Counted from the stretch's first letter, positions 31,106-40,940 are shown. The stretch: 64,000 nucleotides of DNA from Hyphomicrobiales bacterium (GCA_900473685.1 UCNE01000002.1:62001-126000), one strand, 5' to 3'. Translations and numbers: made by a program. The notes: generated by a model from the letters alone, not told the origin.

Positions 31106-33187
31106 TCATTCCGCCGCAGCTTTGAAGTTGTTGCGTGCCAAAGCCGAGCATTCGGCCATGACGGCGGAAGCTCGTGCTATTGGGTTCGTCAAATAGAAGT
31201 CTTTGACCGGAGACGCAAACACCGATTTGCCCATCTCACCGGCTTTTTGTGCAAGTGCGGCAATTTCACCGCTTGCACTCGTCGCGATCATGTCGATCGC
31301 GGCGAAATGCGGGTGCGCTTCGTAGAGTTTTCCGCGCAATTCGCCAAGCGAATCAAACGGCAGCTTCTTGCCGAGCACATCGGACAGCGCACGGATGATC
31401 GCCCAGTCCTCGCGGGCGTCGCCCGGTGCGAAACCGGCGCGGTTACCCATCTGGACGCGGCCTTCGGTGTTGACCCAGAGGCCGGACTTTTCGGTATAGG
31501 TCGCACCCGGCAGAATGACGTCGGCGCCATGTGCACCTTCGTCGCCATGCGAACCGATATAGACGGTGAAGCCTGCGGTCTTGCCGGAGAAATCCATTTC
31601 GTCGGCGCCCAGCAGGAACAGCACGTCCGTGCCATCAAGCATCTCGGCAGCGCTCTTGCCCCCCTCACCCGGCACAAAGCCGAGATCGAGACCACCGACG
31701 CGCGAGGCGGCGGTGTGAAGAACGGCAAAACCATTCCAGTCTGCAGTGACAGCGCCAACGGCACCTGCGAGCTTCGCGGCTGCGGCCAGAACCGAAGCGC
31801 CATTCGCGCCGGAAATCGCACCCTGACCGATGAGGATCATCGGACGTTCGGCCTTCTTCAGCACGCTGAGGAACTTGCCCTTGCCGCCGACCAGTTCGGC
31901 CAGCGATTCCGTGCCCGCGCCGAGATACTCATAGGAGTAACGCAGTTCAGCCGGTTCGCCGATCACGCCGATCGGGAAATTAGCCATCCGGAACCGCTTG
32001 CGGATACGGGCGTTCAGAACCGAGGCTTCAAAGCGCGGGTTCGAACCGATGATCAACAGCGCGTCGGCATTTTCGATGCCCTGGATCGTCGGGTTGAACA
32101 GGTAGCTTGCGCGGCCGAACGAAGGATCAAGCGCTGCACCATCCTGGCGGCAGTCGATGTTCTTCGAGCCGAGCGAGGAAATAAGTGCCTTCAGCGCGTA
32201 CATTTCTTCAACAGACGCCAGATCGCCGGCAATTGCGCCGATCTTGTCGCCGCTGGTCTTGGCAACCGCGCCCTTGATGGCGGCGAAGGCCTCGTTCCAG
32301 CTGGCGGGCTGCAGACGGCCATCCTTCTTCACGTAAGGACGGTCGAGACGCTGCGTCTTCAGGCCGTCCCAGATGAAGCGGGTCTTGTCGGAAATCCACT
32401 CTTCGTTGATCTCTTCGTTGACCCGCGGCATGACGCGCATGACTTCGCGGCCACGGGTATCGACACGGATTGCCGAGCCGACAGCGTCCATGACGTCGAT
32501 CGATTCGGTCTTGCCGAGTTCCCAAGGACGGGCGTTGAAGGCGTAGGGCTTGGAGGTCAGAGCGCCGACCGGGCAGAGATCAACAACATTGCCCTGCAGC
32601 TCGGACGTCATCGCCTGCTCGAGATAGGTGGTGATCTCGGCATCTTCGCCGCGGCCGATCAGGCCCAGTTCAGCGATGCCTGCGACTTCGGTGGTGAAGC
32701 GGACACAACGCGTGCAGTGAATGCAGCGGTTCATCACGGTGCTGACCAGCGGGCCGATATACTTGTCTTCGACAGCGCGCTTGTTTTCCGTGTAGCGGGT
32801 CGAATCGACGCCGAAGGCCATTGCCTGGTCCTGCAGGTCGCATTCGCCGCCCTGATCGCAGATCGGGCAATCGAGCGGATGGTTGATCAGCAAGAATTCC
32901 ATCACGCCTTCGCGGGCCTTCTTGACCATCGGCGTGGTCGTGAAGACTTCCGGCGCTTCGCCGTTCGGGCCGGGGCGCAGGTCGCGCACGCCCATGGCGC
33001 AGGAAGCTGCCGGTTTCGGCGGCCCTCCCTTCACCTCGATCAGACACATGCGGCAGTTTCCGGCGACCGACAGCCGCTCGTGGAAACAGAAGCGCGGAAC
33101 TTCGGCGCCGGCCTCTTCGCACGCCTGCAGCAGCGTGAAATGATCCGGGACCTCGATCTCTTTTCCGTCGACTTTCAGCTTTGCCAT
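31106..33187 (-). CDS. nuoG: NADH-quinone oxidoreductase subunit G
   Basis: A 693-residue iron-sulfur subunit of the peripheral arm. N-terminal motifs are complete: a [2Fe-2S] site (CEEAGAEVPRFCFHERLSVAGNCRMC, here named by its four Cys, about residues 28-65), a His-ligated [4Fe-4S] site (HPLDCPICDQGGECDL) and a further [4Fe-4S] site (CIHCTRC) with a downstream Cys (DLCPVGALTSK). The C-terminal molybdopterin-type domain retains the fold but no cofactor role is expected. It follows the helix-hairpin-helix accessory gene, 107 bp away. Confidence 0.97.
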   Translation of the reverse strand: MAKLKVDGKEIEVPDHFTLLQACEEAGAEVPRFCFHERLSVAGNCRMCLIEVKGGPPKPAASCAMGVRDLRPGPNGEAPEVFTTTPMVKKAREGVMEFLLINHPLDCPICDQGGECDLQDQAMAFGVDSTRYTENKRAVEDKYIGPLVSTVMNRCIHCTRCVRFTTEVAGIAELGLIGRGEDAEITTYLEQAMTSELQGNVVDLCPVGALTSKPYAFNARPWELGKTESIDVMDAVGSAIRVDTRGREVMRVMPRVNEEINEEWISDKTRFIWDGLKTQRLDRPYVKKDGRLQPASWNEAFAAIKGAVAKTSGDKIGAIAGDLASVEEMYALKALISSLGSKNIDCRQDGAALDPSFGRASYLFNPTIQGIENADALLIIGSNPRFEASVLNARIRKRFRMANFPIGVIGEPAELRYSYEYLGAGTESLAELVGGKGKFLSVLKKAERPMILIGQGAISGANGASVLAAAAKLAGAVGAVTADWNGFAVLHTAASRVGGLDLGFVPGEGGKSAAEMLDGTDVLFLLGADEMDFSGKTAGFTVYIGSHGDEGAHGADVILPGATYTEKSGLWVNTEGRVQMGNRAGFAPGDAREDWAIIRALSDVLGKKLPFDSLGELRGKLYEAHPHFAAIDMIATSASGEIAALAQKAGEMGKSVFASPVKDFYLTNPIARASAVMAECSALARNNFKAAAE

Positions 33188-33294
33188 CTTAGTCTCAATC
33201 CTGTCTTTCGTTCACCAGCGTCAGCGGCGAACAGATATTATTAGGCACGCCAATCTTTGAGCTAAAACCACCGGTTTCCGCCCGAAACTCAATC

Positions 33295-33981
33295 TCAACC
33301 CTTTGTCAGGGCCTTTGCCTGCGCGACCCAGCCGTCCCGCGCGATCCGGCCAGCAAAACCCAGCTGGTCGTCGATGCGCTGCACGTCCTTATCACTCCAC
33401 AAAGCGACATCGGCATAACGCCGCACGCCCATTCCATTCAAAACCTGCTCCAGCTTCGGACCGATGCCGGAAATCCGCTTCAAGTCGTCCGCCTGCGTTT
33501 CGGCAACGCGGGCAACCTTCTGTCGCTTCGGCTTTTCAGCCTTGGCCGCAACAACCGCAACCGGCTCCGCAGCAACTGGCTTGGCCTTTACCGGCCGAGT
33601 CTTGCCCGGAGCCTTGGCAATCACCTTCGGCTTCACTACCGGCGAAGCCTTCACGGCAATCATCGGCGCTTCCGCTGGCTTTTCTACCTTTGCCACCGGC
33701 ACTTCATCCGCCGCGACGCCGGTCTTCTGCGCCGTTTCGGCCAGCCCCTGCATCGCACCGAGCATGAAGCCGGCGATCTGGCTGGTCATTCCGAAACCGA
33801 TCGCCGTTACCGCTGCCATTGCCGCCGCCGGGTGCTGCATCAGCGGATGCAGCTGTCCGTTCGGCATGTTCTTCAGCCACTCGGCCATGCCGAACGGGTC
33901 ATCGCCAGCCGGCGAGCCGGATGAGGTTGCGGCAGATCCTGTCTGCGTTCCCCTCCCCGTTTCGGTCCCCGGCCCGGCCAT
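33295..33981 (-). CDS. Complex I operon accessory protein with C-terminal helix-hairpin-helix-like domain
   Basis: A 228-residue protein encoded between nuoF and nuoG. The N-terminal third includes one hydrophobic stretch (about residues 50-80). A low-complexity Ala/Pro/Lys linker (about 95-165) leads to a C-terminal domain (about 168-228) with DLKRISGIGPKLEQVLNGMGV and a final GWVAQAKALTKG. The same domain ends NuoE in this operon (see 35304-36425). Such ISGIGPK-type folds usually bind DNA or protein, but no function is established here. I chose MAGPGTETGR at 33981, five bases after nuoF. Confidence 0.75.
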   Translation of the reverse strand: MAGPGTETGRGTQTGSAATSSGSPAGDDPFGMAEWLKNMPNGQLHPLMQHPAAAMAAVTAIGFGMTSQIAGFMLGAMQGLAETAQKTGVAADEVPVAKVEKPAEAPMIAVKASPVVKPKVIAKAPGKTRPVKAKPVAAEPVAVVAAKAEKPKRQKVARVAETQADDLKRISGIGPKLEQVLNGMGVRRYADVALWSDKDVQRIDDQLGFAGRIARDGWVAQAKALTKG

Positions 33982-33986
33982 ATCTT

Positions 33987-35291
33987 TTACTCCGCCGCTG
34001 CCAGCACCGCGCCATGCGACGAGGCGTTGCGGGTGTATTCGTCGATACGTGCTTCCATCTCCGGACGGAAGTTGCGGATCAGGCCCTGGATCGGCCATGC
34101 GGCCGCGTCGCCGAGCGCGCAGATGGTGTGACCTTCGACCTGCTTGGTAACGTCGAACAGCATGTCGATTTCACGCTTCTGGGCGCGGCCCTGAACCATG
34201 CGTTCCATGACGCGCATCATCCAGCCGGTACCTTCACGGCACGGCGTGCACTGGCCGCAGCTCTCGTGCTTGTAGAAGGCAGCGAGACGCCAGATAGCCT
34301 TGATGATGTCGGTGGAGCGGTCCATGACGATGATGGCGGCGGTACCGAACGACGACTTGACGTCGCGCATGCCGTCGAAATCCATCGGTGCGTCGATGAT
34401 GTCCTCGCCCTTGACCACCGGACAGGACGAGCCGCCCGGAATGACGCCGAGAAGATTGTCCCAGCCGCCGCGGATACCGCCGCAATGACGCTCGATCATT
34501 TCGCGGAACGGCGTACCCATCGCGTCTTCGAACGTGCACGGCTTGTTGACGTGACCGGATACCATGAACAGCTTGGTGCCGACATTGTTCGGACGGCCGA
34601 TGGCCGAGAACCACGAGGCACCACGGCGCAGGATTGTCGGGGCAACCGCGATCGATTCGACGTTGTTGACCGTCGTCGGGCAGCCATAGAGACCCATGTT
34701 GGCCGGGAACGGCGGCTTCAGGCGCGGCTGGCCCTTCTTGCCTTCGAGGCTTTCCAGCAACGCGGTTTCTTCGCCGCAAATATAGGCGCCGGCGCCGTGA
34801 TGGACATAGATCTCCATGTCCCAGCCGAGCTTGTTGTTGGCGCCGAGAAGACCGGCGTCATAGCATTCGTCGATCGCCGCCTGCAGCGCTTCGCGCTCGC
34901 GGATATATTCGCCGCGCACATAGATATAGGCGACATGCGCACCCATGGCGAAGCTCGCGATCACGCAGCCTTCGATCAGCGTATGCGGATCGTGGCGCAT
35001 GATATCGCGGTCCTTGCAGGTACCGGGCTCGGATTCGTCGGCGTTGACGACGAGATAGTGCGGGCGGCCGTCGCTTTCCTTCGGCATGAAGGACCACTTC
35101 AGACCGGTCGGGAAGCCAGCACCACCACGGCCACGAAGGCCGGAAGCCTTCATCTCGTTGATGATCCAGTCACGGCCCTTTTCCAGGATCTGCTTGGTGC
35201 CATCCCAGTGGCCACGGCTCATGGCGCCCTTGAGCGACTTGTCATGAAGGCCGTAGATATTGGTAAAAATGCGATCTTTATCGTCGAGCAT
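33987..35291 (-). CDS. nuoF: NADH-quinone oxidoreductase subunit F
   Basis: A 434-residue subunit that binds NADH and FMN and holds the N3 [4Fe-4S] cluster, the entry point for electrons. The glycine-rich nucleotide-binding [13 protein letters not shown] (near residue 54), the Glu-rich [11 protein letters not shown] and the cluster motif [15 protein letters not shown] (near 340) are intact. It begins 12 bp after nuoE and ends just before the accessory gene. Confidence 0.98.
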   Translation of the reverse strand: MLDDKDRIFTNIYGLHDKSLKGAMSRGHWDGTKQILEKGRDWIINEMKASGLRGRGGAGFPTGLKWSFMPKESDGRPHYLVVNADESEPGTCKDRDIMRHDPHTLIEGCVIASFAMGAHVAYIYVRGEYIREREALQAAIDECYDAGLLGANNKLGWDMEIYVHHGAGAYICGEETALLESLEGKKGQPRLKPPFPANMGLYGCPTTVNNVESIAVAPTILRRGASWFSAIGRPNNVGTKLFMVSGHVNKPCTFEDAMGTPFREMIERHCGGIRGGWDNLLGVIPGGSSCPVVKGEDIIDAPMDFDGMRDVKSSFGTAAIIVMDRSTDIIKAIWRLAAFYKHESCGQCTPCREGTGWMMRVMERMVQGRAQKREIDMLFDVTKQVEGHTICALGDAAAWPIQGLIRNFRPEMEARIDEYTRNASSHGAVLAAAE

Positions 35292-35303
35292 GGTTCACCT
35301 AAC

Positions 35304-36425
35304 TTATCGCGGCTTCTTGCCGAAAACTTTGATGTATTCGGCTTCGCCGCCCTTGGCCAGCGCCTTGGCTTGCTTGACCCAATCGTCGCGTTCAATGCGG
35401 CCCTTGAAATTCAGATAGCCGTCCACCCATTCGCGCTCGGCCTTCTTCCAGCCTGCAACCTGCGCAAACGTGAAGATACCAAGCTCATGGAGCGTGCCCT
35501 CAATCTTCGGGCCAACGCCGGAGATCAGCTTCAGATCATCCAGTGCATCCGGCTTGGCAATGCCTGCGGGACGGTTCTTGTCATCGAGCGACGGCTTTGC
35601 AGCAGCGGCGGCAGGCTTTGCAGCACCACCTTCAGCCTTGGTTTCGCCGGAAACCTTGTCGTTCGCAGCGGATTCGGATTTTGCCGTCACCGGCGTCTTC
35701 AATGTCGGATCAGTTTCCGGGGCATCCGTTTTCGGGCGGGCGGCGTTCGATGGCGGCACGCTGACGGCTGCGTCATCGCTGGCCTTCTTGGCGCGCGGTG
35801 CAGCCGGTTTCTTTTCTGGGGCGAGCAATGTGACCGGACCGCCGACAGGTGCGGAGAAGATACGGTCGATCTGCGGGCCTGGCTTGACGTCTGCGCCCTT
35901 GCCTGCGTCGAAACGGTCGATGATGTATTCCAGCTGCGGAACCGTCAGGTCTTCATAGGTATCCTTGAAGATCATCACCATCGGGGCGTTGACGCAGGTC
36001 CCCTGACACTCGACCTCTTCCCAGGACAGCGTACCGGATTCGTTCGGCGTCAGCGGATTGGGATGAATGCGCTTCTTGCACAGGCTGATCAGCTCTTCCG
36101 AACCGCGTAACATGCACGGCGTGGTGCCGCACACTTGGACGTGCGCGCGTGTGCCGACCGGCTTCAGCTGGAACTGGGTGTAGAAGGTCGCAACTTCGAG
36201 CACGCGGATATAGGGCATGGTCAGCATGTCGGCGATGCTTTCGATCGCCGCCTTGGTGACCCAGCCATCCTGCTCCTGCGCCCGCATCAATAGCGGAATG
36301 ACCGCAGATTGCTCGCGGCCCTTCGGGTATTTCTTGATCGTGGCCTTGGCCCAGACGGCGTTGTCCTTGCTGAACGCAAAGGCCGCTGGCTGGACGTTTT
36401 CTTCGGCTAGTCGACGAACGGACAT
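35304..36425 (-). CDS. nuoE: NADH-quinone oxidoreductase subunit E with extended C terminus
   Basis: A 373-residue protein whose N-terminal half (about 1-200) is the thioredoxin-like NuoE with the N1a [2Fe-2S] ligands in CGTTPCMLRG and ECQGTCVNAPM. Typical NuoE is about 160-180 residues. Here an Ala/Lys/Pro-rich linker (about 205-305) and a terminal domain (about 308-373, LKLISGVGPKIEGTLHELGI ... WVKQAKALAKGGE) are added. The extension resembles the C terminus of the accessory protein at 33295-33981. Extended NuoE is known in rhizobia; its purpose is not. Confidence 0.95.
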   Translation of the reverse strand: MSVRRLAEENVQPAAFAFSKDNAVWAKATIKKYPKGREQSAVIPLLMRAQEQDGWVTKAAIESIADMLTMPYIRVLEVATFYTQFQLKPVGTRAHVQVCGTTPCMLRGSEELISLCKKRIHPNPLTPNESGTLSWEEVECQGTCVNAPMVMIFKDTYEDLTVPQLEYIIDRFDAGKGADVKPGPQIDRIFSAPVGGPVTLLAPEKKPAAPRAKKASDDAAVSVPPSNAARPKTDAPETDPTLKTPVTAKSESAANDKVSGETKAEGGAAKPAAAAAKPSLDDKNRPAGIAKPDALDDLKLISGVGPKIEGTLHELGIFTFAQVAGWKKAEREWVDGYLNFKGRIERDDWVKQAKALAKGGEAEYIKVFGKKPR

Positions 36426-36440
36426 TCTTCCCGCACCTTA

Positions 36441-36704
36441 TCAGTTAATCGAACCGCACCGCGATGCCGTCAGGGTGACGAATTCGCAGGCATAGGCTGA
36501 CTGGTCTTTTTGCAAAAATACGATGTAGCGCGTGCCGTTCGGCACTGCGGCCCTGATCTCGTAACCCTGGCTCAGAAGCCTGCCCATGCCGCTGCCCGAC
36601 GAACCGCTTATCGCAGGATCGCCGGACGTCGGTGCGGTTTCCTGCGCAAAGGCGGGAGCCGCAGCAAGCATCGATGCCAAAATTGTCAGGACCATCCTGC
36701 GCAT
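36441..36704 (-). CDS. Small exported protein inside the nuo operon
   Basis: An 87-residue protein between nuoD and nuoE. A signal peptide is clear (about residues 1-21, [20 protein letters not shown]). The mature part has Gly/Ser-rich residues, then GYEIRAAVPNGTRYIVFLQK and a pair of Cys (CEFVTLTASRC) that could form a periplasmic disulfide. The ATG overlaps the nuoD stop (TGATG), so it is translated with the operon. No family is recognised; similar genes occur at this position in rhizobia as far as I recall. Confidence 0.75.
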   Translation of the reverse strand: MRRMVLTILASMLAAAPAFAQETAPTSGDPAISGSSGSGMGRLLSQGYEIRAAVPNGTRYIVFLQKDQSAYACEFVTLTASRCGSIN

Positions 36705-37894
36705 CAACGATCAACCTCGCCGAACACGATATCGAGCGAGCCGAGAATGGCGGATACGTCCGCCAGCTGGTGTCCGCGACAGATATAATCCATGGCCTGA
36801 AGATGAGCGTAGCCTGGGGCGCGGATCTTGCAGCGATACGGCTTGTTGGTACCGTCAGAGATCAGGTAGACGCCGAATTCGCCCTTCGGCGCTTCGACGG
36901 CCGCATAAACCTCGCCTTCGGGCACATGGTAGCCTTCGGTATAGAGCTTGAAATGGTGGATCAGCGCTTCCATCGACCGCTTCATCTCGCCACGCTTCGG
37001 CGGCACGATCTTGCCGTCAAGCGACGACACCGGTCCGACCTTGGCATCGCCCAAAAGACGGTTGACGCACTGGCGCATGATCTTGGCTGATTCGCGCATT
37101 TCGATCATGCGGATCAGGTAACGGTCGAAGCAGTCGCCGTTCTTGCCGATCGGAATGTCGAAATCCATGTCGGCGTAGCATTCATAGGGCTGCGACTTAC
37201 GCAGGTCCCAAGCGGCGCCGGACCCACGAACCATAACGCCGGAAAAGCCCCAGGCCCAGGCATCATCCAGCGTCACGACGCCGATATCGACGTTGCGCTG
37301 CTTGAAGATGCGATTGCCGGTCAGAAGTTCGTCGATATCGTCAACGGTCTTCAGGAACGGATCGATCCACTTGCCGATGTCTTCGACCAGCTCGTGCGGC
37401 AGGTCCTGGTGGACGCCGCCCGGACGGAAATAGGCCGAGTGCATGCGTGCGCCGCAGGCACGCTCGTAAAACACCATCAGCTTTTCGCGCTCTTCAAAGC
37501 CCCAGAGCGGCGGCGTCAGTGCGCCGACGTCCATGGCCTGTGTCGTCACGTTCAAGAGATGCGACAGGATACGGCCGATTTCCGAATAGAGAACACGGAT
37601 CAGCTGGCCGCGGATCGGCACCTCGGTCGCCGTCAGCTTCTCGACAGCCAGTGCATAGGCATGCTCCTGATTCATCGGCGCGACATAGTCGAGCCGGTCG
37701 AAATAGGGCACGGCCTGCAGATAAGTCTTGGTCTCGATCAGCTTTTCGGTACCGCGATGCAGAAGACCGATATGCGGATCGACGCGTTCGACGATTTCGC
37801 CGTCAAGCTCGAGAACAAGCCGCAAAACGCCGTGCGCCGCAGGGTGCTGTGGTCCGAAATTGATATTAAAATTGCGGACGTTATGTTCGTTCAT
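36704..37894 (-). CDS. nuoD: NADH-quinone oxidoreductase subunit D
   Basis: A 396-residue subunit homologous to the large subunit of NiFe hydrogenases, which forms the quinone site with NuoB. The start [20 protein letters not shown] carries the GPQHPAAHG motif with the quinone-site His. The C-terminal DIVFGEVDR is typical. I chose the ATG at 37894; an upstream in-frame codon would add eight residues. It lies 56 bp after nuoC. Confidence 0.97.
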   Translation of the reverse strand: MNEHNVRNFNINFGPQHPAAHGVLRLVLELDGEIVERVDPHIGLLHRGTEKLIETKTYLQAVPYFDRLDYVAPMNQEHAYALAVEKLTATEVPIRGQLIRVLYSEIGRILSHLLNVTTQAMDVGALTPPLWGFEEREKLMVFYERACGARMHSAYFRPGGVHQDLPHELVEDIGKWIDPFLKTVDDIDELLTGNRIFKQRNVDIGVVTLDDAWAWGFSGVMVRGSGAAWDLRKSQPYECYADMDFDIPIGKNGDCFDRYLIRMIEMRESAKIMRQCVNRLLGDAKVGPVSSLDGKIVPPKRGEMKRSMEALIHHFKLYTEGYHVPEGEVYAAVEAPKGEFGVYLISDGTNKPYRCKIRAPGYAHLQAMDYICRGHQLADVSAILGSLDIVFGEVDR

Positions 37895-37950
37895 TGCCGC
37901 TTGCTCCAAGCCTGACAAGCCCGCATGTTCGCGAGCCCCCGGCCTTCATT

Positions 37951-38556
37951 TCACTTCGCGTTTGCTTTTTCATCGCCAGGCAGAACGTAATCCGTTCCTT
38001 CCCAGGGCGACATGAAATCGAAATTGCGGAATTCCTGCTTCAGTTCGACGGGCTCATATACGACGCGCTTGACTTCATCATTATAACGAACCTCGACGAA
38101 ACCGGTGGTCGGGAAGTCCTTGCGCAGCGGATACCCCTCAAAACCGTAGTCGGTCAGGATGCGGCGCAGGTCCGGGTGGCCGGTAAAGAGAATGCCGTAC
38201 ATGTCGTAAGCTTCGCGCTCGAACCAGTCGGCGCCCGGATAGACGGCGCAGGCCGACGGCACCGGTTGATCTTCGCCGGTCGCAACCTTGACGCGGATGC
38301 GCAGGTTCTGCTTCGGCGACAGCATGTGATAGACGACATCGAACCGGTCCGGACGCTGCGGCCAGTCGACGCCGCAAATATCCGTGAAGTTGATGAAACC
38401 ACAGCGGGCATCATCGCGCAGGAACGTCAGAAGCGCGATCAAGTTGTCGGCCGTGGATGTCAGCGTCAGTTCGCCATAGCTGATGACAGCATCCGAAATC
38501 AACGCACCGCGTGTTTCGCGGATATAAGTAGCAAGTCCGTTCAGGGCTTCACTCAT
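37951..38556 (-). CDS. nuoC: NADH-quinone oxidoreductase subunit C
   Basis: A 201-residue peripheral-arm subunit (30-kDa family) with no cofactor. The family signature [22 protein letters not shown] appears as [20 protein letters not shown] (about residues 110-130). The protein is separate from NuoD, unlike the fused form of E. coli. The ATG at 38556 follows a GGGGA ribosome-binding site. It lies 17 bp after nuoB. Confidence 0.97.
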   Translation of the reverse strand: MSEALNGLATYIRETRGALISDAVISYGELTLTSTADNLIALLTFLRDDARCGFINFTDICGVDWPQRPDRFDVVYHMLSPKQNLRIRVKVATGEDQPVPSACAVYPGADWFEREAYDMYGILFTGHPDLRRILTDYGFEGYPLRKDFPTTGFVEVRYNDEVKRVVYEPVELKQEFRNFDFMSPWEGTDYVLPGDEKANAK

Positions 38557-38573
38557 GTTCAAGTCCCCTGCCC

Positions 38574-39152
38574 TTACCGTTCGATCGTGCCTGTGCGGCG
38601 GATCTTCTTCTGCAGCAGGAGCACACCGTAAAGGAGCGCTTCTGCCGTGGGAGGACAGCCCGGCACATAGATATCGACCGGCACGACGCGGTCACAGCCG
38701 CGCACTACCGAATAGGAATAGTGATAGTACCCGCCACCGTTGGCACAGGAACCCATCGAGATGACGTAACGCGGCTCCGGCATCTGGTCATAGACCTTGC
38801 GCAGGGCCGGCGCCATCTTGTTGGTCAGCGTGCCAGCGACGATCATCACGTCAGACTGACGCGGTGAAGCGCGCGGTGCAAAACCGAAGCGTTCGGCGTC
38901 ATAACGCGGCATCGACATCTGCATCATTTCGACGGCGCAGCAGGCCAGACCGAACGTCATCCACATCAGCGAGCCGGTCCGGGCCCAATTGATCAGCTCG
39001 TCTGTCGAGGTAACCAGAAACCCCTTGTCGGCGAGTTCATTGTTGATCTCGCCGAAATACTTGTCATTGCTGCCGATCAACTGGCCGGTCGAGGGATCGA
39101 CGATCCCCTTCGGCTTTGGCGCAACGAGCGTCGTGCTGGATGTCAGTTCCAT
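38574..39152 (-). CDS. nuoB: NADH-quinone oxidoreductase subunit B
   Basis: A 192-residue subunit holding cluster N2, the [4Fe-4S] centre that reduces quinone. The four Cys ligands are in [10 protein letters not shown] (adjacent Cys pair), GSCANGGG and VPGCPP. The start [10 protein letters not shown] at 39152 overlaps the end of nuoA by ten bases and matches rhizobial NuoB. Confidence 0.97.
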   Translation of the reverse strand: MELTSSTTLVAPKPKGIVDPSTGQLIGSNDKYFGEINNELADKGFLVTSTDELINWARTGSLMWMTFGLACCAVEMMQMSMPRYDAERFGFAPRASPRQSDVMIVAGTLTNKMAPALRKVYDQMPEPRYVISMGSCANGGGYYHYSYSVVRGCDRVVPVDIYVPGCPPTAEALLYGVLLLQKKIRRTGTIER

Positions 39153-39508
39153 TCCAGCGCTCCCTTCTTCCATTCATAGATAAAGCCGATGGTCAGGACC
39201 CCGAGGAACGACATCATCGAGAAAAAGCCGAACCAGCCCATGTCCTTGAACGATACCGCCCATGGAAACAGGAAAGCCACTTCAAGATCGAAAATGATGA
39301 AGAGAATCGACACGAGGTAGAATCGGATGTCGAATTTCATGCGGGCGTCGTCGAATGCGTTGAAGCCGCACTCATAGGCCGAAAGCTTTTCGTCGTCAGG
39401 CGCCTTGTAGGCGACGGCGAACGGCGCAATCAGCAGCGCCAGCCCGATAACCAGCGAAATACCGATGAAAATCGCGATCGGAATGTAGGAGCCGAGAAGG
39501 TCTGTCAT
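39143..39508 (-). CDS. nuoA: NADH-quinone oxidoreductase subunit A
   Basis: A 121-residue, three-helix membrane subunit at the junction of the arms. The loop after the first helix contains the conserved [20 protein letters not shown], with the redox-sensitive Cys of this family. The start [10 protein letters not shown] at 39508 gives the normal length; the frame is open much further upstream but that part looks non-coding. This is the first gene of the nuo operon. Confidence 0.96.
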   Translation of the reverse strand: MTDLLGSYIPIAIFIGISLVIGLALLIAPFAVAYKAPDDEKLSAYECGFNAFDDARMKFDIRFYLVSILFIIFDLEVAFLFPWAVSFKDMGWFGFFSMMSFLGVLTIGFIYEWKKGALEWN

Positions 39509-40024
39509 TGTATCCGTCCCTGCCTGCGAGGCGCGCTGGAGAAGCGCAAAACAAAGGCTCACAGGCCGAAAAATATGTTGCAACGCCAAAGTGGTTAGCG
39601 CAGCCAGCGCCGCTGTGCAAGCCTTCAGAACGGTTTTCACCCCCTTGTATGGCGGGAATGAAGGCTGGCCAAAAGCTAGCATCTCCGGCAGACCGGCGCA
39701 AATGCTAGGGAATCCCGGCCGGGCCATACGGGACAGACCGCCAAGCCCTTGCACGGCAACACCGGGGACATATGGTCGCGCTCGCTAAAATCGATTGAAA
39801 TCGAGACCGGAAAACCCCGGATCTGGCACACAGTGACGTGCCCGCCGCGCAGGCAGGAGCTGCAACGAGAGCGCATGGCCCCTATCCATCTTTTGCATGG
39901 GTGGGGCCACTGCCCGGCTCGCCGTTATCCGAAAGTCCATCACCGAAATACCCGCGCCCCGAGCAATAAACACAATCTCCGCACAAGTCTGATTGAATAA
40001 AGTATTGCTAATGGAGGCGAGCTT
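39509..40024. other. Promoter-bearing gap between nuoA and the divergent DUF982 gene
   Basis: About 515 bp that must hold the nuo operon promoter (- strand) and the DUF982 promoter (+ strand). I could not pick a convincing -35/-10 pair for either. The part next to DUF982 (39960-40020) is AT-rich and gives a GGAGG ribosome-binding site at 40015-40019. Short frames here show no recognisable product. Confidence 0.4.
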
Positions 40025-40288
40025 ATGGACGGTATCCCCTGGCGCGAGAGTGTTCTACTGGAGCTGAACGGCCGCCAAGACGTCATCACCGTTTCCAGTT
40101 CGCTGGAAGCCGCTGATCTACTCCTCAACAAATGGCCGAAGAAGCGTGGCCCCAGTTACAAACTGGCGGTCATGACCTGCCTCGATTCCTTTCGAGGCAA
40201 GCAACCAGCCGAACTCGTCCGCCAAGACCTGATCGCAGCAGCAATCGAAGCCCATATTTACGTGAAGCCCAACACCACCAGCCGGTGA
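40025..40288 (+). CDS. DUF982 family protein
   Basis: An 87-residue soluble protein of the rhizobial DUF982 family, usually present in several copies per genome; function unknown. The family pattern is visible: a beta-rich start (SVLLELNGRQDVITVSSSLEAADLLL), KWPKKRGPSYKLAVMTCLD and an ending VRQDLIAAAIEAHIYV. The ATG at 40025 follows a GGAGG ribosome-binding site. It is divergent from nuoA and next to tandem tRNA genes. Confidence 0.85.
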   Translation: MDGIPWRESVLLELNGRQDVITVSSSLEAADLLLNKWPKKRGPSYKLAVMTCLDSFRGKQPAELVRQDLIAAAIEAHIYVKPNTTSR

Positions 40289-40335
40289 AACCCTGACCGG
40301 GCGCTGAAAACGCATATCGAAAGACGTGCAAGAAC

Positions 40336-40368
40336 CGACCGGGACCAGAGGTCCCGTCGGCTTTCAAA
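40336..40368 (+). terminator. Hairpin after the DUF982 gene
   Basis: CCGAC and GGGACC (40336-40347, with one bulged C) pair with GGTCCC and GTCGG (40351-40361) around an AGA loop. The T-tract is weak (CTTTCAAAT). It lies about 50 bp after the DUF982 stop. Confidence 0.45.
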
Positions 40369-40399
40369 TCACACTTGCATTTGAAATCTTAGCGGAAAA

Positions 40400-40476
40400 T
40401 GGCGCGAGTGACGGGGCTCGAACCCGCGACCTCCGGCGTGACAGGCCGGCACTCTAACCAACTGAGCTACACCCGC
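40400..40476 (-). tRNA. tRNA-Asp (GTC), copy 2 of the pair
   Basis: A 77-nt cloverleaf on the - strand with acceptor stem GCGGGTG/CACTCGC, anticodon loop CTGTCAC (anticodon GTC) and an encoded CCA end. It is identical in sequence to the copy at 40528-40604 and is transcribed after it. Confidence 0.97.
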
Positions 40477-40527
40477 GCATTATTGTACAAACCACCCGGA
40501 CATAAGCAGAAACTGCTATTCTTGAAA

Positions 40528-40604
40528 TGGCGCGAGTGACGGGGCTCGAACCCGCGACCTCCGGCGTGACAGGCCGGCACTCTAACCAACTGAGCTACAC
40601 CCGC
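40528..40604 (-). tRNA. tRNA-Asp (GTC), copy 1 of the pair
   Basis: A 77-nt tRNA with anticodon GTC and encoded CCA, identical to the gene at 40400-40476 and 51 bp from it. The identity extends a few bases beyond both mature ends, so this is a recent or concerted tandem duplication. A good promoter lies 70-100 bp upstream. Confidence 0.97.
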
Positions 40605-40674
40605 GCATTTCATTTCAAGTCGTCCAGATGCTTTTGCATCCGCTCGAAGCGGCTAGGCCGTTTCGATGAGCGGC

Positions 40675-40703
40675 TAACTACGAGGTTCGTCTTTGGGTGT
40701 CAA
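40675..40703 (-). promoter_or_regulatory. Promoter of the tandem tRNA-Asp genes
   Basis: On the - strand, a consensus -35 TTGACA (40703-40698), a 17-bp spacer and TAGTTA (40680-40675). The start would be near 40668, about 64 nt before the first tRNA. Confidence 0.6.
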
Positions 40704-40940
40704 GCAGGTTTGGAGACAAAACAGTGACAGCCATCGAATTGTTTCCACAGGCTCGAAAAAGCACCCTTCCAAATTTCTCGTGCGTCACCGAAGCGCTTCC
40801 GCTTCCATCATAATTTGCCGCGCCGCCCTTCCCTTTTGATCTCGATCATGGGAGCGCCGGTTTTCCACATCCGATTTATTGGGCAATACCAGCGATCCCG
40901 GGACTTTGAAAAAAAATCGAAAAAATCTTCCAATCCGCTC

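Noticed and set aside
31247-36110. Long + strand frames (665 and 763 residues) opposite nuoG and nuoE-F
   Set aside because: The opposite strand encodes complete complex I subunits with all cluster ligands; the antisense products match nothing.
39143-39754. Longer 203-residue reading of nuoA
   Set aside because: The added 82 residues have no family match, while the start at 39508 gives the standard 121-residue NuoA.
40400-40604. Direct repeats that could suggest a short CRISPR-like array
   Set aside because: The repeats are two tRNA-Asp genes with full cloverleaf structure and encoded CCA.
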